From: an uncultured Bacilli bacterium
Lineage (GTDB): Bacteria > Bacillota_I > Bacilli_A > RF39 > UBA660
Length of the DNA: 7,561 bases
NCBI GenBank assembly: GCA_934177545.1
Contig: CAKPPI010000039.1
Span: forward strand, 1 to 7,561
Direction of reading: 5' to 3'
The notes under the pieces were generated by a model. The model was not told where the DNA came from, did no database searches, and worked only from the letters and a program-made list of their open reading frames with translations. Position 1 is the first letter of the stretch; every line of letters begins with the position of its first letter. The position numbers were made by a program, and so were the translations under genes. Below are positions 4,280 to 7,561 of the stretch, piece by piece.

Positions 4280-6383
4280 AAATTGTTCCATCCTTTAATA
4301 CGTATTTCCTAGCAAATAAATCTTTGTTTTCTAAGCGATGGGAAATATATAAAATTGTTGCATCTTTATAGTTATTAAATATGTTTATTAATAGTTGTCT
4401 TTCACTTTTTATATCCATATTACTAAAGCATTCATCAAATAGATAAATTTTACTATTCCGATAAAGGGCTCTAGCACATGCTATTCGCATTTTCTCACCA
4501 GTACTAAGACTATTTAACTCCATTTCGTTTATAGTATGGATATTTCTATCTTTACTAGCTAATATATTATTAAGACCAGTCACTTTTAAAATTTTATTAA
4601 TACTATTCATATTTACTTTTCTTCCCATAGTTATATTTTCTAAAAGTGATTTATTTTCTATTGATATATTACTGGTTACATAAGAGATATCATTTCTTAA
4701 ATCTGCTAAGTTATAATGAGTAATATCTACATTATTAATTTTTATCATACTAAACTCTGGTTCTAAATAACGACCTAGTAATTTAAATAAAGTACTCTTT
4801 CCACTACCAGACTTTCCATAGAAAAAGATATGCGATTTAAATGGAATAGTTAGATTTATATTTTTAAGTAGCTGATTTAAACCATAAGAAAATGAGAGAT
4901 TGTTAACGATAATATTTATTTCTTTTTCATATATATTAGGAGAATAGTTTAGCAATAATTCTCTTTTAAGAAGAAAGAAGTCATCTAATCTATCTACTGT
5001 TTCTTTATATTCTTTTTTTGTTAGTAATTGAACTATTAAAGTTTCTTCATTTTTCAAGATTACTCCTATAAGGCTCTCTAAGAATATAAAGGTAGAAAGA
5101 TTATCTATTTTCTTAGCACTGATTAATAAAACAGATAAAAGAAAGAATAAGGAGAAGTAATTAATATTTTCTATTAATAAAAATAAGTTTTTAGTCTTTT
5201 CCTTATACTTTTCTAAAGAACTAGTAGTTACAAAATAACTAGTCATATTTTTATTTAATTCTTTTGATTTGTCTTTTTCATAATGATATCCTTTTATCAT
5301 TTCAAAAAAGTGATAAGTGTTTGATACTAATGAGTTAAATTTATCACGTTGATAATAATAGTTTTGTAAATGATTACCAAATCCTTTCTTTTGAAAGACA
5401 ACTAGTAATAGAAAAAATATATTACTAATTAATAAGAAAAGAAAAACTCTTAAAGATACTTTTAAGAAAATTAAATATAAAACAAGAAGCAGTGGTATTA
5501 CTCGTAAAATGATTAGCTTTTGATCAATAAAAAAGTCACTTATAAATTGAACATCCTGAAAGATGGAAAATAATTTTTCATTTTCTGTTCGTTTTAAACT
5601 AGTTATTGGAAGTGATAGAAATTTGCTTATTGCTTTATTGGCCAAAGCTTTAGAAATAGATAATTTTAATATTAATTGATAATTAAACAATAAATAATCT
5701 GCAATTATTTTAAGAAAGGAGATTAAAACAAAAGGAATTATTAAAGTATACATATTCTGTAAATTTTCTGGTATTAGTGCATAGTTTAGAAATATTTTTA
5801 GTTGAAAAAAGGTAGCAAACTCTAATATAAGACTAATTAAAGAAATAGTTAGAAAGAAAGCAAAATAAACTTTTTTAGTCTTTACTTGATCATTTAAGAT
5901 ACTTGTTACTACCCTATATTTTTCTATTTTCTTTAAAAAAGCAGTGGGTTTCACAAAAAGATAATAGTTAGTACTTTTACTAACAAATTCTTCACTAGTT
6001 AAGTTATATTTTCCTTTGGCAGGATCCATTATATATAACTTATTAGCACTAATTTTGTAGATTACTACGTAATGATACTTATTTGTATTTTTATCTATTG
6101 CTAAATGAGCAATACAAGGAAGAATATAGTTATTTTCTAAACTTATATTTCCTTCTAATGCTTCGCATTTAAATCCTAACAATTCAAATACTTTTTTTAG
6201 CCCAAATAAAGTTACACCAGTTCCATCATATAATGATATATCTTTTAAATATTCACTTGTTGGATAAATATTATAGTAAGATAGTATACATTTAAGACAA
6301 GCTATACCACAATCTGACTGACTTTCTTGTTTTATAAATAATATTTTTTTTATTCTATCACCTCCTACAATTATGATAAACAC
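4266..6383 (-). CDS. Bacteriocin-processing exporter: C39 peptidase / ABC transporter
   Basis: Cleaves double-glycine leaders and exports the peptides across the membrane. Domains, numbered from GTG: C39 peptidase (11-140) with oxyanion Gln19, catalytic Cys25 in QSDCGIACL, His104 in HYVVIY and Asp120 in MDPAKG. A transmembrane domain of about six spans follows (170-450), then the ATPase (487-705). ATPase motifs are Walker A GKSGSGKST (523-531), signature LSTGE (626-630), Walker B IYLFDE (646-651) and H-loop His682. The Q-loop reads YVTSN, without the usual Gln. Length (695-705 aa) is typical. Start problem: GTG (6381-6383) is the only standard start before the catalytic Cys. However, an ideal GGAGGTGAT (6357-6365) precedes an ATA (6351-6353) that would give the canonical N-terminus KKILFIKQ. 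First gene of the five-gene operon. Confidence 0.93.
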   Translation of the reverse strand: MFIIIVGGDRIKKILFIKQESQSDCGIACLKCILSYYNIYPTSEYLKDISLYDGTGVTLFGLKKVFELLGFKCEALEGNISLENNYILPCIAHLAIDKNTNKYHYVVIYKISANKLYIMDPAKGKYNLTSEEFVSKSTNYYLFVKPTAFLKKIEKYRVVTSILNDQVKTKKVYFAFFLTISLISLILEFATFFQLKIFLNYALIPENLQNMYTLIIPFVLISFLKIIADYLLFNYQLILKLSISKALANKAISKFLSLPITSLKRTENEKLFSIFQDVQFISDFFIDQKLIILRVIPLLLVLYLIFLKVSLRVFLFLLISNIFFLLLVVFQKKGFGNHLQNYYYQRDKFNSLVSNTYHFFEMIKGYHYEKDKSKELNKNMTSYFVTTSSLEKYKEKTKNLFLLIENINYFSLFFLLSVLLISAKKIDNLSTFIFLESLIGVILKNEETLIVQLLTKKEYKETVDRLDDFFLLKRELLLNYSPNIYEKEINIIVNNLSFSYGLNQLLKNINLTIPFKSHIFFYGKSGSGKSTLFKLLGRYLEPEFSMIKINNVDITHYNLADLRNDISYVTSNISIENKSLLENITMGRKVNMNSINKILKVTGLNNILASKDRNIHTINEMELNSLSTGEKMRIACARALYRNSKIYLFDECFSNMDIKSERQLLINIFNNYKDATILYISHRLENKDLFARKYVLKDGTIYEEK
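6357..6365 (-). promoter_or_regulatory. Strong Shine-Dalgarno placed before an ATA codon of the exporter
   Basis: GGAGGTGAT on the minus strand, a near-perfect anti-16S match, lies inside the coding frame that begins at GTG 6383. From the end of GGAGG there are exactly seven bases to ATA at 6351-6353, the expected initiation distance. No ATG, GTG or TTG lies at that place. It suggests either AUA initiation, or a recent loss of ATG (one G-to-A change), with GTG as the fallback. Confidence 0.7.
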
Positions 6384-6384
6384 T

Positions 6385-6444
6385 CAGTTCATTTTTTTCC
6401 TAAAAAAAATAATAATATCAGTTATTTTGACAAAAACACCAGTT
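6385..6444 (-). repeat. Three AACTG repeats in the divergent regulatory region
   Basis: On the minus strand the pentamer AACTG occurs three times in 60 bp: AAAAACTGGT (core 6440-6444), AATAACTGAT (core 6419-6423) and ATGAACTGAG (core 6385-6389). Spacings are 21 and 34 bp, roughly two and three helical turns. They flank or overlap the predicted promoters of both the exporter operon and the HTH gene. They could be half-sites for the tandem-HTH regulator; with a 5-bp core this is weak evidence. Confidence 0.3.
6412..6420 (-). promoter_or_regulatory. Candidate extended -10 promoter of the bacteriocin operon
   Basis: TGATATTAT on the minus strand is an extended -10 (TGn plus TATTAT, one mismatch to TATAAT). 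No good -35 is found 16-18 bp upstream, which is tolerated for extended -10 promoters and fits activator or repressor control. Transcription would begin near 6405, leaving a very short leader before the ATG-AAC-TGA mini-frame and the exporter start. One AACTG repeat overlaps it. Confidence 0.4.
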
Positions 6445-6460
6445 TTTTCCAATCTATACT
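6427..6460 (+). promoter_or_regulatory. Candidate promoter of the HTH regulator, with over-long spacer
   Basis: A perfect -35 TTGACA (6427-6432) and a good -10 TATACT (6455-6460) precede the HTH gene, but the spacer is 22 bp, well above the usual 17. The predicted start would be about 6467, just ahead of the Shine-Dalgarno AAGGTGG (6472-6478). Either the promoter needs an activator that distorts DNA, or only one of the two boxes is real. Confidence 0.35.
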
Positions 6461-6483
6461 AAAATATTAACAAGGTGGTAGAG

Positions 6484-6948
6484 ATGCATTATCAAAGAAT
6501 TAGAGATTTAAGAGAAGATAATGATTTAACACAAAATGAAGTAGCTATAAAACTAGGCGTAAAACGTTCTACATATGCTATGTGGGAACTAGGTGACACT
6601 AATTTTCCAATAGAAAAATTAGCAATAGTTGCTGAAATATATAAAACAAATATTGAATACCTATTAGGATTAAGTTATGATAAATCTCCTATGAAATATG
6701 AAAAAGATATTGATTATAATTTTATTGCAACTAACTTAAAGAAAACTAGGTTACATTTAAGAAAAACGCAAAAGGAATTTGCCAATACTTTAGGTGTATA
6801 TCAATCAAGTTACTCTTATTATGAAGATGGGCAAATAAGAATACCTACTGAAAAACTTATTGAGTTAGCAACTACTTATCATATTTCAATAAATAAACTT
6901 TGTGGTGGAGCTACTAAAAAGAAAGATCTTCATTATCTTTTCCAATAA
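6484..6948 (+). CDS. Transcriptional regulator with two tandem Xre/Cro-type HTH domains
   Basis: A 154-aa DNA-binding protein. HTH 1 covers about residues 4-61 (IRDLREDNDLTQNEVAIKLG, then RSTYAMWELG and the following helices). HTH 2 covers about 80-140 (LKKTRLHLRKTQKEFANTLG, then QSSYSYYEDGQ). A 15-residue acidic/basic linker joins them, and there is no ligand-binding domain. Tandem Xre domains let a monomer mimic a dimer or dimers span longer operators. The ATG at 6484 is chosen over a GTG nine bases earlier because that GTG lies inside the Shine-Dalgarno AAGGTGG (6472-6478), which is correctly spaced for the ATG. Divergently transcribed from the bacteriocin operon across 91-100 bp of shared regulatory DNA, it is the likely local regulator; target and signal are unknown. 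No clear terminator follows. Confidence 0.88.
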   Translation: MHYQRIRDLREDNDLTQNEVAIKLGVKRSTYAMWELGDTNFPIEKLAIVAEIYKTNIEYLLGLSYDKSPMKYEKDIDYNFIATNLKKTRLHLRKTQKEFANTLGVYQSSYSYYEDGQIRIPTEKLIELATTYHISINKLCGGATKKKDLHYLFQ

Positions 6949-6981
6949 TCTCTAGAAATTTAATTTTTTTTCAAATAAATA

Positions 6982-7009
6982 TTGACATTGTAAAATATTT
7001 CTGTATAAT
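6982..7009 (+). promoter_or_regulatory. Strong housekeeping promoter of the tRNA-Gly gene
   Basis: Perfect -35 TTGACA (6982-6987), 16-bp spacer, perfect -10 TATAAT (7004-7009) with TG directly before it. The predicted start near 7016 gives a 5' leader of about 36 nt before the mature tRNA end at 7052. Consensus boxes are typical of stable-RNA genes. Confidence 0.88.
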
Positions 7010-7051
7010 TAATATTGTCTTCTGAAAAAAAAGGAAGGCGGTACTTATCTT

Positions 7052-7125
7052 GCGGATGTAGTTTAATGGCAGAACCTTAGCCTTCCAAGCTAACTACGGG
7101 AGTTCGATTCTCCTCATCCGCTCCA
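7052..7125 (+). tRNA. tRNA-Gly, anticodon UCC, with encoded CCA
   Basis: A complete cloverleaf folds by eye. Acceptor stem GCGGATG (7052-7058) pairs with CATCCGC (7115-7121). D-arm GTTT/GAAC surrounds AATGGCA. Anticodon stem TTAGC/GCTAA has loop CTTCCAA, giving anticodon TCC at 7084-7086, which reads GGA/GGN glycine codons. The variable loop has four bases; T-arm GGGAG/CTCCT encloses TTCGATT. Discriminator T (7122) and CCA (7123-7125) are encoded. A single tRNA gene with its own promoter and terminator. The leader heptamer GGAAGGC (7033-7039) is complementary to GCCTTCC in the anticodon arm. Confidence 0.96.
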
Positions 7126-7136
7126 TTTAAAATAAC

Positions 7137-7166
7137 AACTGATTCAGTAATGAATTGGTTTTTTTG
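7137..7166 (+). terminator. Rho-independent terminator of tRNA-Gly
   Basis: AACTGATTC (7137-7145) pairs with GAATTGGTT (7152-7160) as a 9-bp stem with two G.U pairs and a 6-nt loop. It is followed by an unbroken T run through 7165. It starts 12 bases after the CCA end, the usual distance for a monocistronic tRNA transcript. Confidence 0.88.
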
Positions 7167-7174
7167 TGTTTAAC

Positions 7175-7195
7175 CTCCCGTAGTTAGCTTGGAAG
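7175..7195 (-). repeat. Inverted 21-nt copy of the tRNA-Gly anticodon loop to T-stem
   Basis: Positions 7175-7195 are the exact reverse complement of 7082-7102 of the tRNA gene: the anticodon loop, 3' anticodon stem, variable loop and 5' strand of the T-stem. All 21 bases match; the match stops at both ends. It lies just past the tRNA terminator. Read on the minus strand it is a same-sense tRNA fragment; read on the plus strand it is antisense to the anticodon. It could be a tRNA remnant, a template-switch product, an attachment-site relic, or a functional antisense or decoy element. Confidence 0.9.
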
Positions 7196-7322
7196 TTCAC
7201 TGATAATCAGTTATATAATAATGACGTTAGTATAAATTTATCTAGAAGTATTTTCTATATTATCTAATACATTTTTATTTACACAAATTTATTTATAGAC
7301 TCATTTTGATAAAAGATATCCC
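7196..7322. other. Non-coding AT-rich spacer
   Basis: Together with the tRNA terminator, the inverted tRNA fragment and the bidirectional terminator, this fills a gene-free stretch of about 300 bases between tRNA-Gly and the gene ending at 7433. I find no open frame with a ribosome site on either strand. A weak minus-strand promoter-like pair exists (TTGTGT, 16 bp, GATAAT, roughly 7255-7283). A transcript from it would run into the inverted tRNA fragment, but the boxes are poor and such AT-rich DNA gives many of these by chance. Confidence 0.5.
7199..7211. repeat. 13-bp palindrome ACTGATAATCAGT
   Basis: A perfect inverted repeat of 6-bp arms around a central A, three bases from the inverted tRNA copy. 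It has no T run beside it, so it is not a terminator. It may be a protein-binding site, or a relic connected with the neighbouring tRNA fragment. Palindromes this short occur by chance. Confidence 0.35.
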
Positions 7323-7371
7323 AAAAGAAAAAGACAATTCTAGGTCTATGTGACTTAGAGTTGTCTTTTTT
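7323..7371. terminator. Strong bidirectional terminator
   Basis: AAAGACAATTCTAGGTC (7330-7346) pairs with GACTTAGAGTTGTCTTT (7352-7368): a 17-bp stem with two non-Watson-Crick positions and a 5-nt loop. On the plus strand it ends in TTTTTT; on the minus strand the arm is followed by TTTTTCTTTT. It can stop transcription in both directions: from the minus-strand gene ending at 7433, and for any plus-strand read-through past tRNA-Gly. Confidence 0.88.
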
Positions 7372-7432
7372 AGTATTTTAACATAAAAAGATAAAATTAT
7401 TCTGATTTACTCAATAAATTGTAATTTGATTA

Positions 7433-7561
7433 TTATTTTAAAATATTTGTAATAGCATTTGCACAATCATCTTTAATACATATAGCTTTATTCTTTAATT
7501 CATAAGCCATATCATTATATTTATCATTTATTCTTATTAAAGTAACATTATCATGTGTATA
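7433..7561 (-). CDS. Unidentified protein, C-terminal 42 residues (5' end outside window)
   Basis: An open minus-strand frame enters from the window edge and ends at TAA (7433-7435). Visible residues include NVTLIRINDKYNDMAYELKN and then KAICIKDDCANAITNILK. The C-terminal amphipathic segment (CANAITNILK) and the preceding strand-like AICIKDD recall the ends of HAD-type phosphatases, but the diagnostic motifs would lie outside the window, so I give no function. A strong terminator stands about 60 bases downstream, as expected for a real gene end. Codon use resembles the neighbours. Confidence 0.6.
   Translation of the reverse strand, partial: YTHDNVTLIRINDKYNDMAYELKNKAICIKDDCANAITNILK

Noticed and set aside
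6921..6975. Terminator after the HTH gene
   Set aside because: GAAAGAT/ATCTTTTC can pair near the 3' end of the gene, but the T run begins more than 20 bases after the stem and the spacer is unstructured.
7052..7195. CRISPR repeat, or T-box element reading tRNA-Gly
   Set aside because: There is only one inverted pair, no regular array, no antiterminator with the UGGN motif, and no downstream glycine-related gene.
3434..7214. Shared AACTGAT/ATCAGTT words at the rpsU promoter, tRNA terminator, 7199-7211 palindrome and HTH intergenic region as one regulon operator
   Set aside because: The shared core is 7-9 bases in AT-rich DNA and one copy belongs to a terminator stem; chance similarity is the simpler reading.

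Overview
The window is an AT-rich stretch of a low-GC Gram-positive (Firmicutes) chromosome. The order rpsU, yqfC, yqfD ... ybeY, dgkA, era on one strand is the Bacillus/Clostridium arrangement. The sporulation-linked pair yqfC/yqfD suggests a spore-forming ancestry. UGA acts as a stop (it ends yqfD and the small accessory gene), so this is not a code-4 Mollicute. The AT richness and compactness would fit an uncultured gut Bacilli lineage (RF39/Erysipelotrichia-like), but that placement is inference.

Layout. (1) Positions 1-1019, minus strand: ybeY (rRNA maturation endonuclease, TTG start), dgkA (undecaprenol/diacylglycerol kinase) and the first 66 codons of era, tightly packed. (2) Positions 1087-3134, minus: yqfC, yqfD and a VanZ-like membrane protein in one coupled unit ending in a terminator. 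The VanZ-like gene sits where phoH and yqfF lie in Bacillus. (3) Positions 3161-3467: rpsU with its own strong promoter and terminator. (4) Positions 3494-6383, minus: a five-gene, translationally coupled bacteriocin-type operon. It encodes a C39 peptidase/ABC exporter, a short membrane-anchored accessory protein, two double-glycine-leader peptides (48 and 57 aa) and a 38-aa single-span membrane peptide that may give immunity. (5) Positions 6484-6948, plus: a divergent regulator with two tandem Xre-type HTH domains. (6) Positions 6982-7166, plus: a tRNA-Gly(UCC) gene with promoter and terminator, followed at 7175-7195 by a perfect inverted copy of 21 nt of the tRNA. (7) Positions 7196-7432: non-coding AT-rich DNA with a strong bidirectional terminator. 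(8) Positions 7433-7561, minus: the C-terminal end of an unidentified gene.

How it works together: the housekeeping and sporulation genes are ordinary. The accessory piece is the bacteriocin operon placed between rpsU and tRNA-Gly. The exporter's peptidase domain should cut both precursors after Gly-Gly and its ABC part should export them. The divergent HTH protein is the likely regulator, acting on the 91-bp shared intergenic region. The three small peptide genes are easy to miss because of their size, and each has a cysteine near its C-terminus. The best second-look items are this peptide set, the odd start of the exporter (an ideal SD placed before an AUA codon), and the inverted tRNA-Gly fragment.
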